Shown in pieces: positions 1 through 9,974 of a stretch of 64,000 nt of DNA. The translations under genes were made by a program, and so were the position numbers. How positions within the stretch are numbered: position 1 is the first letter of the stretch; every line of letters starts with the position of its first letter. Origin of the DNA: Gammaproteobacteria bacterium (GTDB lineage Bacteria > Pseudomonadota > Gammaproteobacteria > UBA4575); NCBI GenBank assembly GCA_011523795.1, contig WTFY01000009.1:186001-250000 (forward strand), given 5' to 3'. The notes beneath the pieces were generated by a model. The model was given only the letters and a program-made list of their open reading frames with translations, was not told the DNA's origin and did not search any database.

Positions 1-526
1 CAACCTGCTGCTGCGGCCAAAGTGTCCCAGTAGGATTATTTGGGTAAGCAAGAAATATCAAGGCCGGGTTATGCTCACGAATTGCTTCACCAACCAATTC
101 CGTCTGTAAGGAAAAAGAACCGGCAGACAACGGAACCTTGATGACCCGCACACCTATGAACTTGGCAATCAGCTCATACATGGAAAAGCTCGGCGTAACA
201 GTGAGAATACAGGCATCGGCCCTTGCTACTGCCATGATCAAAATCTGGATCAGTTCGTCTGAGCCATTACCGAACATCAATTCAATGCCATGGGGAACCG
301 AAAACGTCCTGCGGAAATTCTGAACCAGTTCGGTCGCTCTCGAGTCTGGATAACGGTTAAATGAAGCTTGCAATAGCGGAATTTGCAGCTTTTCCCTTAG
401 TTCCTGTGGCCAGTCATAAGGATTTTCCATCGCATCCAGCTTAATGCAATCCTGAATATCAGCCACGCTATATGCACTAAGACTGCGAATTTCAGCACGC
501 AGCAACTGTCGTGGTGAAATATTCAT
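1..526 (-). CDS. hisC: Histidinol-phosphate aminotransferase, partial (C-terminus beyond window)
   Basis: PLP-dependent aminotransferase of histidine biosynthesis, converting imidazole-acetol phosphate to histidinol phosphate in the cytosol. I translated the minus strand by hand from the ATG at 526-524. It reads through without a stop to the window edge and gives about 175 residues typical of the HisC N-terminal half: the early LDAMENP segment, FNRYPD, a GNGSDEL loop and a YPNNPTG motif. It lies 24 bp downstream of hisD on the same strand, the usual his operon order. The PLP lysine is outside the window. Confidence 0.9.
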   Translation of the reverse strand, partial: MNISPRQLLRAEIRSLSAYSVADIQDCIKLDAMENPYDWPQELREKLQIPLLQASFNRYPDSRATELVQNFRRTFSVPHGIELMFGNGSDELIQILIMAVARADACILTVTPSFSMYELIAKFIGVRVIKVPLSAGSFSLQTELVGEAIREHNPALIFLAYPNNPTGTLWPQQQV

Positions 527-549
527 AAATGGGACAACCAGATAGCTGA

Positions 550-1851
550 TTACTGCTTTCGCCGATATTCGGCCGACTTTGCATGTGCCGTCAGCCCTTC
601 ACTGTGTGCCAGTACGGCTGCGATCGCACCCAGTTTCACTGCCCCTTCACGGGTACAGCTCACTACACTTGTACGCTTTTGAAAATCATACACTCCCAAA
701 GGTGACGAATACCTTGCAGTGCCGGCAGTAGGTAAAACGTGATTGGGTCCGGCACAGTAATCTCCGAACACTTCAGGAGCCTGATGTCCCAGAAATACTG
801 CTCCTGCGTTACGAATCATTTTCAGTAACATATCGGGTTCTGACACACATAATGCCAAATGTTCCGGTGCGATCCTATTACTCAGTTCAGCCGCTTCACT
901 TAGACTATTAACCTTTATGAACGCACCACAATGTTTTATCGACTGCGCAATAGTATCAGCACGGTCCAACTGACCAAGCAGACGAGTCATATGATCCAGA
1001 ACACTCTGCAGAAACACATCCTGATTTGCAATCAGTATGGCGCGTGCATGGCTGTCATGTTCGGCCTGCGAAAACAGGTCCATCGCAACCCATTCAGGGT
1101 TTGCACTCTCATCGCAAATCACCAGTACTTCTGAAGGTCCTGCAATCATGTCTATGCCGACCTGTCCAAACAGCATTCGCTTGGCACTTGACACATATGT
1201 ATTGCCAGGGCCTACGATTTTATCGACTTTAGGGACTGTTTGTGTTCCATAAGCAAATGCTGCAACAGCCTGTGCACCGCCAATTGTAAATACCCGATCC
1301 ACTTCAGCAATGGCGCCTGCTGCCAGGACCATCGGATTTAATTTTCCATGCGGCGCAGGAACTGCCATGCAAATAAACTCAACTCCCGCGACTTTTGCAG
1401 GTATTACATTCATCAGAACGGAAGACGGATAAGCGGCAGTCCCGCCTGGAACGTATACACCTACGCTTTGCAAAGCGGTAACCCTCTGGCCCATGGTATT
1501 CCCGTATTCATCCTTAATTGACCATGACCTGATCCGTTGCTGGTCTGCATAACACCGAATTCGAGATGCAGCGGCATCAAGTGCAGCACGCTGTTCATTG
1601 CCAATGTTCTGCAAAGCCTCCTGCATTTGCGAGCCTGAAACTTCCAGGTCTTTCACCCGCTGCACAGAAACATGATCATGGTGCCGTGTGAATTCAAGAA
1701 TCGCTTCGTCACCGCGAAAGCGAACCGCCTCGATGATCTCTTCGACAGTTCGATGCACATCCTCTTCATACATTTGACTGCTAGAGAGCCACGTTTCAAA
1801 CTGCGCAGGGAAATCTGCGTCTTGGATATTAAGACGTCTAATCTCCAGCAT
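550..1851 (-). CDS. hisD: Histidinol dehydrogenase
   Basis: Zn-dependent, NAD-dependent enzyme that oxidises histidinol to histidine in two steps. The 433 residues match the usual HisD length. Visible signatures are GVYVPGGTAAYPSS, the IVGPGNTYV segment, the IDMIAGPSEVLV region and FSQAEHDSHA, which contains metal and catalytic residues, followed by NRIAPEHL and GDYCAGPNHVLPT. The ATG at 1851 starts 18 bp after the end of the upstream DAHP synthase gene, so the genes are probably co-transcribed with hisG and hisC. Confidence 0.97.
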   Translation of the reverse strand: MLEIRRLNIQDADFPAQFETWLSSSQMYEEDVHRTVEEIIEAVRFRGDEAILEFTRHHDHVSVQRVKDLEVSGSQMQEALQNIGNEQRAALDAAASRIRCYADQQRIRSWSIKDEYGNTMGQRVTALQSVGVYVPGGTAAYPSSVLMNVIPAKVAGVEFICMAVPAPHGKLNPMVLAAGAIAEVDRVFTIGGAQAVAAFAYGTQTVPKVDKIVGPGNTYVSSAKRMLFGQVGIDMIAGPSEVLVICDESANPEWVAMDLFSQAEHDSHARAILIANQDVFLQSVLDHMTRLLGQLDRADTIAQSIKHCGAFIKVNSLSEAAELSNRIAPEHLALCVSEPDMLLKMIRNAGAVFLGHQAPEVFGDYCAGPNHVLPTAGTARYSSPLGVYDFQKRTSVVSCTREGAVKLGAIAAVLAHSEGLTAHAKSAEYRRKQ

Positions 1852-1869
1852 GGCTATGCTGATTCAGAA

Positions 1870-2949
1870 TTACGCAGCAGTGGCAGCAGAACTGACATGC
1901 CGCCGCTCACGTCCGGCCTCGGCGAGTAAGTGAAGCAACTCCTCCGTTTCCTGCCATCCAATGCAGGCATCAGTGATGCTTTGACCGTATGTCAATGCTC
2001 CATCGGGCTTCGCATCCTGACGGCCAGAAACAAGGTGGCTTTCAATCATCACACCGAATATGCGTGTGTCCCCCGTACTTATCTGGGAAGAAATGGATTT
2101 CCCCACCTCCATTTGTCTGTCATGCTGCTTGAAACTGTTCGCATGACTGCAATCCACCATCAGCCGAGGTTCCAAGCCAGACTTCTCAAGTAAGTCTGCA
2201 GCCAGATTGATGCTTTCCTGACTGTAATTTGTCTCTTTGCCACCCCCGCGCAAGATAATATGGCAGTCCTTGTTGCCAACAGTAGAGAATATTGCTGACC
2301 TGCCGAACTTGGTCACAGACAGGAAGTGATGCGGATGAATCGCAGAACCCACTGCATCTACAGCAACCTGCAGATCACCACTCGTTGCATTTTTGAAGCC
2401 AACCGGACAGGATAACCCGCTTGCAAGTTCCCGGTGAACCTGGCTCTCAGTTGTACGTGCACCAATTGCACCCCAACTCACCAGATCTGCAACATATTGG
2501 GGACTGATCAAATCCAGGTACTCTGTACCAGAGGGCAAGCCCATTTCATTCAGGTCCAGCAGCAACTTTCGTGCAACACGCAGACCCTTGTTGATTTTGA
2601 AGCTCCCATCCAAATCAGGATCATTGATCAACCCTTTCCAACCGACTGTTGTGCGCGGCTTTTCAAAATAAACACGCATCACAATCGCCAGATCACTTTT
2701 GAGCTTACTGCGCATGGTCGACAGGCGATTAGCATATTCGATTGCAGCTTCAGGGTCATGTATTGAACAGGGACCAACAATTACAAGCAAACGATCATCT
2801 CCTCCATGAAGTATCTTCTGGATATCCGTGCGTGCATTGAATACGCACTTGGAGGCATTGTCGGTAATTGGATATTCACTACGCAGTACCGAGGGGGATA
2901 TCACCTCTTTGGTTTCTGCAATTCTGAGATCATCTGTAGGATAGCTCAT
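1870..2949 (-). CDS. aroG: 3-deoxy-7-phosphoheptulonate synthase (class I DAHP synthase)
   Basis: Commits PEP and erythrose 4-phosphate to the shikimate pathway. At 359 residues it is the length of class I AroF/G/H enzymes. It carries VGPCSIHDPEAAIEYA near residue 57, MRVYFEKPRTTVGWKG, and the metal-site segment MVDCSHANS, and ends with an IGWQETEELL stretch. Which of the three feedback classes it belongs to cannot be decided by eye. It sits between hisG and hisD, which are normally adjacent, so an aromatic amino acid gene lies inside a histidine operon. Spacings of 18 and 24 bp indicate co-transcription. Confidence 0.95.
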   Translation of the reverse strand: MSYPTDDLRIAETKEVISPSVLRSEYPITDNASKCVFNARTDIQKILHGGDDRLLVIVGPCSIHDPEAAIEYANRLSTMRSKLKSDLAIVMRVYFEKPRTTVGWKGLINDPDLDGSFKINKGLRVARKLLLDLNEMGLPSGTEYLDLISPQYVADLVSWGAIGARTTESQVHRELASGLSCPVGFKNATSGDLQVAVDAVGSAIHPHHFLSVTKFGRSAIFSTVGNKDCHIILRGGGKETNYSQESINLAADLLEKSGLEPRLMVDCSHANSFKQHDRQMEVGKSISSQISTGDTRIFGVMIESHLVSGRQDAKPDGALTYGQSITDACIGWQETEELLHLLAEAGRERRHVSSAATAA

Positions 2950-2973
2950 GTCTAACTTACCTAGAAAAACCGT

Positions 2974-3621
2974 TTATTTCTTAACTGCTTGCTTAAATTG
3001 TTCAATAAGGGACTTAAGTGTATCAGATTTTATCTTCATTGCTGCCTTATTGACTATGAGACGACAGCTAATGTCAGAAATGTGCTCGACAGGCACCAAG
3101 CCATTCGCTTTAAGCGTATTACCTGTGGCAACTAGGTCTACGATACAATCAGCCAGTCCCAGCACTGGTGCCAACTCCATAGAGCCGTAAAGCTTTATCA
3201 ACTCTACCTGCTGCCCTTTTTGTGCAAAATGTCGTTGCGTGCTACGCACATACTTGGTTGCTACACGCATGCGCCTGCGATTCTCGGTCCCATCCTCTGC
3301 CACGGCTACCATGAGACGGCACTTGGCAATGCCCAGGTCTACAGGCTCATAGATTCCGTCTCCATTGAATTCCATCAATACATCCTTGCCCACTATGCCT
3401 AACTCAGCTACACCATACTGTACATAGGTCGGTACATCTCTTGAGCGAATGATCAGAAGACGCACCCCTGGTCGACTGGTTGATAACAGAAGCTTGCGAC
3501 CATCCAGGTCCTCTTCTGGTACAGTGATGCCCAGCGCTGCAAGAAGTGACAGGCTCTCCTCGAAGACGCGCCCCTTTGATACAGCTATAGTAATCACATC
3601 CAAACTGGCTTTCTTTTTCAT
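2974..3621 (-). CDS. hisG: ATP phosphoribosyltransferase, short form
   Basis: First enzyme of histidine synthesis, joining ATP and PRPP. At 215 residues it is the short HisG type, which lacks the C-terminal ACT-like regulatory domain and in known systems needs the HisRS-like partner HisZ. No hisZ is in this window. The N-terminus has the typical [12 protein letters not shown], and near residue 155 the loop [17 protein letters not shown] corresponds to the PRPP-binding region. It lies 43 bp from murA, the common gammaproteobacterial murA-hisG-hisD order. Confidence 0.96.
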   Translation of the reverse strand: MKKKASLDVITIAVSKGRVFEESLSLLAALGITVPEEDLDGRKLLLSTSRPGVRLLIIRSRDVPTYVQYGVAELGIVGKDVLMEFNGDGIYEPVDLGIAKCRLMVAVAEDGTENRRRMRVATKYVRSTQRHFAQKGQQVELIKLYGSMELAPVLGLADCIVDLVATGNTLKANGLVPVEHISDISCRLIVNKAAMKIKSDTLKSLIEQFKQAVKK

Positions 3622-3664
3622 GCGCTAATGAAAACAGGAACAATAATCTCGTGGCCATCACTGA

Positions 3665-5328
<1,664 letters not shown>

Positions 5329-5988
5329 TTACTCTGCTGGAACCGCATCCGAATCACCAGTCTTGTTGCTATTCGCAAGTCGCTTGATCAGTGCATTCAG
5401 TGAAGTTTCCTCAATTTCCTGGTTAAAGCTGGTCCGAAAATTTTTCACAAGGCTCAACCCATCTACGGAAAGGTCAAAGATTTTCCATTCATCGAGCTTG
5501 GTATTACGAAAAACATAGGCAATCTGCAATGGGGCCTTACCGGTACCGATGTCAAGTTCAGTCTTTACTGTGTGATATTTTCCCTGCTGCTCCTGATTAT
5601 GCAGCACTTTGACTTGGGCATGGCCGAATTCCAGCATGGACCTTGCATAGATTCTGATCAGCATGTCTTTGAATTCCTGTATGAAACTTGACCGCTGTTC
5701 TTCACTCGCCTGCTTCCAATACTTGCCCAGTATCAGCTTGCCCATCGACACCATGTCCAAAACCGGAAGTACCGTCTCTTGGATGAGTTCATTCAGTAGG
5801 TCTGGATTGGCCCTCAGGCGTTCACGCTCATTATTCAATACACTGAACAGTTTAGAGGCATTTTCCTCAACAATTTGCTCAGGAGAGCGGCTGTCTTTGG
5901 CAAGGGCATGTGCGGTAAAGAACACCAGCAGCACTGAAACCATAGCACCATAACTGGAAGTGATTCGAACTAGCCTCAGATATTTCAC
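5329..5988 (-). CDS. mlaC: Phospholipid-binding periplasmic protein MlaC (Ttg2D)
   Basis: Periplasmic carrier that shuttles phospholipids between the outer-membrane MlaA complex and the inner-membrane MlaFEDB ABC transporter. I place the start at the GTG at 5988-5986 because GGGGAG (5996-6001) lies seven bases upstream. This gives 219 residues with a signal peptide ending at AHA-LAKDS. The frame also extends to a TTG at 6009. Family features include an N-terminal helix with VLPVLDM, GKYWKQASEEQRSSFIQEF, and a C-terminal WKIFDLSVDGLSLVKNFR segment. The usual partner genes mlaF, mlaE, mlaD and mlaB are not adjacent. Confidence 0.88.
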   Translation of the reverse strand: MKYLRLVRITSSYGAMVSVLLVFFTAHALAKDSRSPEQIVEENASKLFSVLNNERERLRANPDLLNELIQETVLPVLDMVSMGKLILGKYWKQASEEQRSSFIQEFKDMLIRIYARSMLEFGHAQVKVLHNQEQQGKYHTVKTELDIGTGKAPLQIAYVFRNTKLDEWKIFDLSVDGLSLVKNFRTSFNQEIEETSLNALIKRLANSNKTGDSDAVPAE

Positions 5989-6455
5989 GATTGAACTCCC
6001 CAAATACAATTAGCCTGTCTGCGTCGCATTGATAAGCATTTGAGCCAGAGTAGTCAAATATCATCTTGACGTCAATTTGACCATGATTTGGCCCAGAACT
6101 TCTTTGAAACCCACATCAATCAAATATAATTCGCCAATTCCACGTCTGCTTTCGTATCCTTCTTGAATTCAGATAACAGGGCGCTATGCTGCGTCCACAT
6201 TCAGGCCGAAGGTCGTGATTTCAGGACCGCCGCGGCATGCCGAGGCTGCATGGGAAAGACAGCCCTAGTATGTACTGATAATACACTTATTGTTCTTTCC
6301 TAATCTGAGTTAACCGAATACCATATGCTGGGGTTATCAGACTTTGCTCAGCATCTTTCTTGGACCCGAAATTCTCTGTAACCCAGAGTTTGATGACTGA
6401 CAACCCGAAAGCTGTTACTCGCTTAAAATCCAGAACATTCTCAGACTATCCAGAT
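5989..6455. promoter_or_regulatory. Divergent intergenic region between mlaC and the yrbG-lpt operon
   Basis: About 465 bp separating the minus-strand mlaC from the plus-strand yrbG cluster. It must hold promoters for both directions. The best plus-strand candidate is a TATAAT at 6125-6130 with a weak TTTGAA 16 bp upstream at 6103-6108. I see no coding frame resembling MlaD, MlaE or MlaF, which normally occupy this position. Part of the right end (from 6360) could be coding if yrbG starts further upstream. Confidence 0.35.
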
Positions 6456-7418
6456 ATGTACCTATTCGTTGCGGCACTCTTGGCAGGTTTTTTGCTACTC
6501 ATGTGGAGTGCTAATCAGCTGGTAAACAGTGCCTCCAATCTACGACAACGCCTGAACGTGTCGGGGTACATCATCGGATTCCTGGTTCTGGGATTCGGAA
6601 CCTCAGCACCTGAACTGCTGGTCTCCGGTTTTTCTGCTTGGCAAGGCAATCCGGGCTTGGCAATCGGAAATGCCCTTGGGTCAAACTCCACCAATATTTT
6701 ACTGATCCTGGGGGTGGCGTTATGCATAGCTCCGCTTCATCTGAACAGAAACACGCTATATATGGGCTTCATGATTCTCCTTGCAGCAACCTCATTGTTT
6801 GCCGGGTTAATATTCGATCAACGGCTACAGTTCCATGACGGGCTGATCCTGCTTTTAACGCTGCTGGGGATTCTGATTTACAAAGCTCGTCTAGGACCTG
6901 AGGAACAAGTTAAAGAACCCTCCGAGCAGACACTCAGCCCCCAAAGCGGGCTTACACTCCTGTTGGTAAAAATTCTCACCAGCCTGGTGTTGCTGATACT
7001 CAGTTCAAAGCTGGTAGTTTGGAGTTCCGTCTCGATTGCAGAATACCTGGGAACAAGTGACCTGATAATAGGACTTACAATCGTAGCAATCGGAACCAGT
7101 CTGCCGGAGCTCGCGACATGTATCACGTGTACCCTGAAAAAACAGAGCGAGCTGGTTCTGGGAAATATCATAGGCTCAAATATTTTTAATACGCTGGGAG
7201 TAGTTGGCACTGCAAGCCTGATTTCTGCCTATGATGTTCCACGCGAGATATTTGTGCGTGATCTCCCTACAATGTCAGCTGCAACAGCTGTATTGTTGAT
7301 TTTGGCTCTAGTCTGTTTGCGTACTGGAAGGATTCCTAGGGGAGGCTTCGGAGTTATATTTATAGCGTCCTACATCGCATACATACTCATTGTCTATCAA
7401 CAATCCGTACAAGTGTAA
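6456..7418 (+). CDS. yrbG: Calcium/sodium antiporter, CaCA family (YrbG-like)
   Basis: Inner-membrane cation antiporter with about ten hydrophobic segments. It carries both hallmark alpha-repeats: GTSAPELLVSGFSA with GNALGSNSTN in the first half, and GTSLPELATCI with GNIIGSNIFN in the second. The ATG at 6456 puts the first membrane helix at the N-terminus, as in the family. The frame is open back to a TTG at 6360 and has another ATG at 6393, so the start is uncertain. It heads the kdsC-lpt-rpoN cluster as in E. coli, but kdsD, which follows it there, is absent. Confidence 0.9.
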   Translation: MYLFVAALLAGFLLLMWSANQLVNSASNLRQRLNVSGYIIGFLVLGFGTSAPELLVSGFSAWQGNPGLAIGNALGSNSTNILLILGVALCIAPLHLNRNTLYMGFMILLAATSLFAGLIFDQRLQFHDGLILLLTLLGILIYKARLGPEEQVKEPSEQTLSPQSGLTLLLVKILTSLVLLILSSKLVVWSSVSIAEYLGTSDLIIGLTIVAIGTSLPELATCITCTLKKQSELVLGNIIGSNIFNTLGVVGTASLISAYDVPREIFVRDLPTMSAATAVLLILALVCLRTGRIPRGGFGVIFIASYIAYILIVYQQSVQV

Positions 7419-7440
7419 CTACAGACCCATAGCATCACTA

Positions 7441-7974
7441 ATGAAAATACCAGATATTGTCTACGAACGTGCCAAGGCAATTCGCCTTGTACTGTTTGAT
7501 GTAGACGGTGTATTTACGGATGGAAATATCTACATTGACTCCCATGGTACTGAGACAAAAGCCTTTAACACGCATGATGGACATGGGATTCGGCTACTTT
7601 TGCACTATGGTTTTGAGGTTGGCGTAATTACTGGCCGAACATCCAAAGCGCTCGAGTACCGAATGCAAGACCTAACAGTCAAACATGTATACCAGGGCTG
7701 CAAGGACAAATACCTTGCATTCCAGGATTTGTTATCAAAATTGCATATGGACGAGAAGCAGGCAGCATATGTAGGAGATGACATTTTTGATTTGCAGGTC
7801 ATGTCGCGGTGCGGTCTGGCAATCGCAGTGGCAAACGCACACTCATCTGTAAAGAAGCACGCGCAATTGCAAACAGTCCGTGCAGGCGGACATGGTGCAG
7901 TAAGGGAAGTATGTGAACTTCTGCTAGATGCACAAGGTCTGCTGGACGAAGCCATATCCTATAACCTGCGTTGA
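7441..7974 (+). CDS. kdsC: 3-deoxy-D-manno-octulosonate 8-phosphate phosphatase
   Basis: HAD-superfamily phosphatase that dephosphorylates KDO 8-phosphate for lipopolysaccharide core synthesis. From the ATG at 7441 the 177 residues match KdsC length. The nucleophile motif is LFDVDGVFTDG, followed by FNTHDGHGIRLL, GVITGRTSKALEYR and the acidic YVGDDIFDLQVM motif. The upstream ATG at 7390 would overlap yrbG by 29 bp and adds residues absent from the family, so 7441 is preferred. Confidence 0.95.
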   Translation: MKIPDIVYERAKAIRLVLFDVDGVFTDGNIYIDSHGTETKAFNTHDGHGIRLLLHYGFEVGVITGRTSKALEYRMQDLTVKHVYQGCKDKYLAFQDLLSKLHMDEKQAAYVGDDIFDLQVMSRCGLAIAVANAHSSVKKHAQLQTVRAGGHGAVREVCELLLDAQGLLDEAISYNLR

Positions 7975-7989
7975 ACCGCAGAGTCTAGC

Positions 7990-8556
7990 ATGCAGTCAAG
8001 GCTGGTTTGGACAGGTTGTTTGATTGTAGCCGGTGCTGCCTTTGCTCTGTGGTTTTTAGGTCAACGTGACTCAGCGGTCAATGTTATAGAACAAGCGGCC
8101 TTGACAGACACACCTTCTGTACGTTTCACGAATGTGAAAATGCAAATCAATGGCATGGACGGCAGACCTCAATACAGACTGCTGGCATCTGAATATCGCG
8201 TCTATGAAGATGAACAACGGAGCGAGTTTGATCTTCCTGATATTACCCTCTATGATAGTGACGGAGACCAAATTCACGCTCATGCACTTCGTGGAGAAAC
8301 AAACAATTACACCAGCGTAATTGTTTTGACAGGTGATGTCAGAATCACCCGGGCAAAGCGTGATACCAGTCCACACCCGTTGAATATCACAATGGATACC
8401 CTGACAGTGTTCCCTGACGAACAGCGTGCCCATACTGATTCTGCCATCAAGGCCACACTCGGTTCACAAATGTTTTCATCACTGGGAATGAGCCTGGACT
8501 TAAAAACAAAAGTGTTGCTTTTACACAGCAATGTAGAAAGTACTTATGAACCTTAG
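7990..8556 (+). CDS. lptC: LPS export ABC transporter periplasmic protein LptC
   Basis: Bitopic inner-membrane protein passing lipopolysaccharide from LptBFG to LptA across the periplasm. It has 188 residues: one N-terminal membrane helix (about residues 7-24), then a beta-jellyroll domain with YRLLASEYRVYEDEQRSEFDLPDI and TGDVRI stretches typical of LptC. It starts 15 bp after kdsC and overlaps lptA by 11 bp, supporting translational coupling. Confidence 0.93.
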   Translation: MQSRLVWTGCLIVAGAAFALWFLGQRDSAVNVIEQAALTDTPSVRFTNVKMQINGMDGRPQYRLLASEYRVYEDEQRSEFDLPDITLYDSDGDQIHAHALRGETNNYTSVIVLTGDVRITRAKRDTSPHPLNITMDTLTVFPDEQRAHTDSAIKATLGSQMFSSLGMSLDLKTKVLLLHSNVESTYEP

Positions 8557-9076
8557 ACACAAACTGTGTTCATCATGTGTGATCGCATTAATTGTATGTA
8601 GCACTTCCCTCTGGGCTTACTCTGATGATGCGAGCAAACCGGTTAAAATCAAGGCCGACTCGGCTGAAATTAATGAAAACACCGGAACCAGCATATATCG
8701 AGGTAATGTCAGAATCTCGCAGGGCAGTATACTGCTCACCGGTGACAGAGTTGTACTTGAAACCGTTGACAAGAAAATTCATAAGATAACATCCGAAGGC
8801 AGTCTGTGCACATTCAGGCAAGTAAGGGACGATGGTAAAACTGTACACGCACAGGCTGAAAAAATGGTCTATACCGTAGGCAAAAAGCAAGTCGTATTGT
8901 CCAAAAATGCCAAGCTCACAGAAGGCGGCAATACTTTTGCCAGTGATAGAATTGTCTTTCATGTCGACAAGAAGACTATCAGCGGGGGGGGCCTTAGTGG
9001 AAACGAAAGGGTCAATATTACAGTTCTTCCAGAAACCCCTAATGGGGAAAACCAGACAAACTCTGCTGGTCAATGA
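8546..9076 (+). CDS. lptA: Lipopolysaccharide transport periplasmic protein LptA
   Basis: Periplasmic bridge protein of the Lpt machine. It has 176 residues with a cleavable signal peptide ending near SLWAYS-DDA, then the OstA/LptA fold with KIKADSAEINENTGTSIYRG and GDRVVLE, both family signatures. It overlaps lptC by 11 bp and ends at 9076, 38 bp before the preferred lptB start. Confidence 0.94.
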   Translation: MNLRHKLCSSCVIALIVCSTSLWAYSDDASKPVKIKADSAEINENTGTSIYRGNVRISQGSILLTGDRVVLETVDKKIHKITSEGSLCTFRQVRDDGKTVHAQAEKMVYTVGKKQVVLSKNAKLTEGGNTFASDRIVFHVDKKTISGGGLSGNERVNITVLPETPNGENQTNSAGQ

Positions 9077-9114
9077 TTGGACCTGCTGGGTTCCACGATT
9101 CTACCACCTGTAGA

Positions 9115-9846
9115 ATGAATAGCCTGCATGCACAAAATTTACGTAAGAGCTTCAATGCGCATGTGGCTGTTGACCATGCCAGTCTGAACGTCCAATCCGG
9201 TGAAATAGTGGGTTTGCTGGGTCCAAATGGTGCAGGGAAAACGACATGTTTTTACATGCTTGCCGGATTGTTACGTTCTAACAAGGGGAAAATTACTTTA
9301 AACAATCTTGATATCACACGCATGCCTATGCACGTGCGTGCCAGGCATGGCATTGGATACCTGCCTCAGGAACCATCAATTTTCCGTGGCCTAACTGTTG
9401 AACAGAATGTCATGACGGGTCTTGAAGCACGATGTGACTTAAAAAAAAGCCAGCGTGCACCACTATGTGATTCGTTGCTAGCTGAACTTAGGATTGAAAA
9501 GATTCGTAACTACAAGGGTGCGCAGTTATCAGGAGGAGAAAGACGGCGTACAGAAATTGCACGTGCGCTTGCCTTGAAACCGAAGTTCATACTGCTTGAT
9601 GAACCGTTTACAGGAGTGGACCCTATTTCAGTCAAAGACATACAGCGCATACTCAAGGACTTGTGTGAAAAAAAAATAGGTTTGCTGATTACCGACCACA
9701 ATGTGCGGGAAACACTCAGTATTTGTAATCGAGCTTATATCCTAAGCGACGGCCACATCCTGGCACAAGGTACCCCAACGGACATACTAGGCAACCAACG
9801 TGTACAGGATGTTTATCTAGGCAAGAACTTTTCTCTTCCTGAATAG
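9115..9846 (+). CDS. lptB: LPS export ABC transporter ATP-binding protein LptB
   Basis: Cytoplasmic ATPase that powers LPS extraction with LptFG. From the ATG at 9115 it has 243 residues, the normal length. It shows Walker A GPNGAGKTT, the ABC signature LSGGERRR, Walker B FILLDEPFTGVDP and the H-loop ITDHNVRETL. A frame extension to the ATG at 9073 would overlap lptA by 4 bp and add 14 residues not typical of LptB. The next gene, rpoN, follows as in E. coli. Confidence 0.96.
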   Translation: MNSLHAQNLRKSFNAHVAVDHASLNVQSGEIVGLLGPNGAGKTTCFYMLAGLLRSNKGKITLNNLDITRMPMHVRARHGIGYLPQEPSIFRGLTVEQNVMTGLEARCDLKKSQRAPLCDSLLAELRIEKIRNYKGAQLSGGERRRTEIARALALKPKFILLDEPFTGVDPISVKDIQRILKDLCEKKIGLLITDHNVRETLSICNRAYILSDGHILAQGTPTDILGNQRVQDVYLGKNFSLPE

Positions 9847-9974
9847 CTGGCTGAATACAGCCTTCCTGGACAGCTGATTTTGGAATAGCACTCTCCACAA
9901 GGCAGGCTTTGCAGCCTTGGAGGCTATCAGCATTATTTCTCAACGCAGAGCAATTTTCATGCCATAATTCAAGG

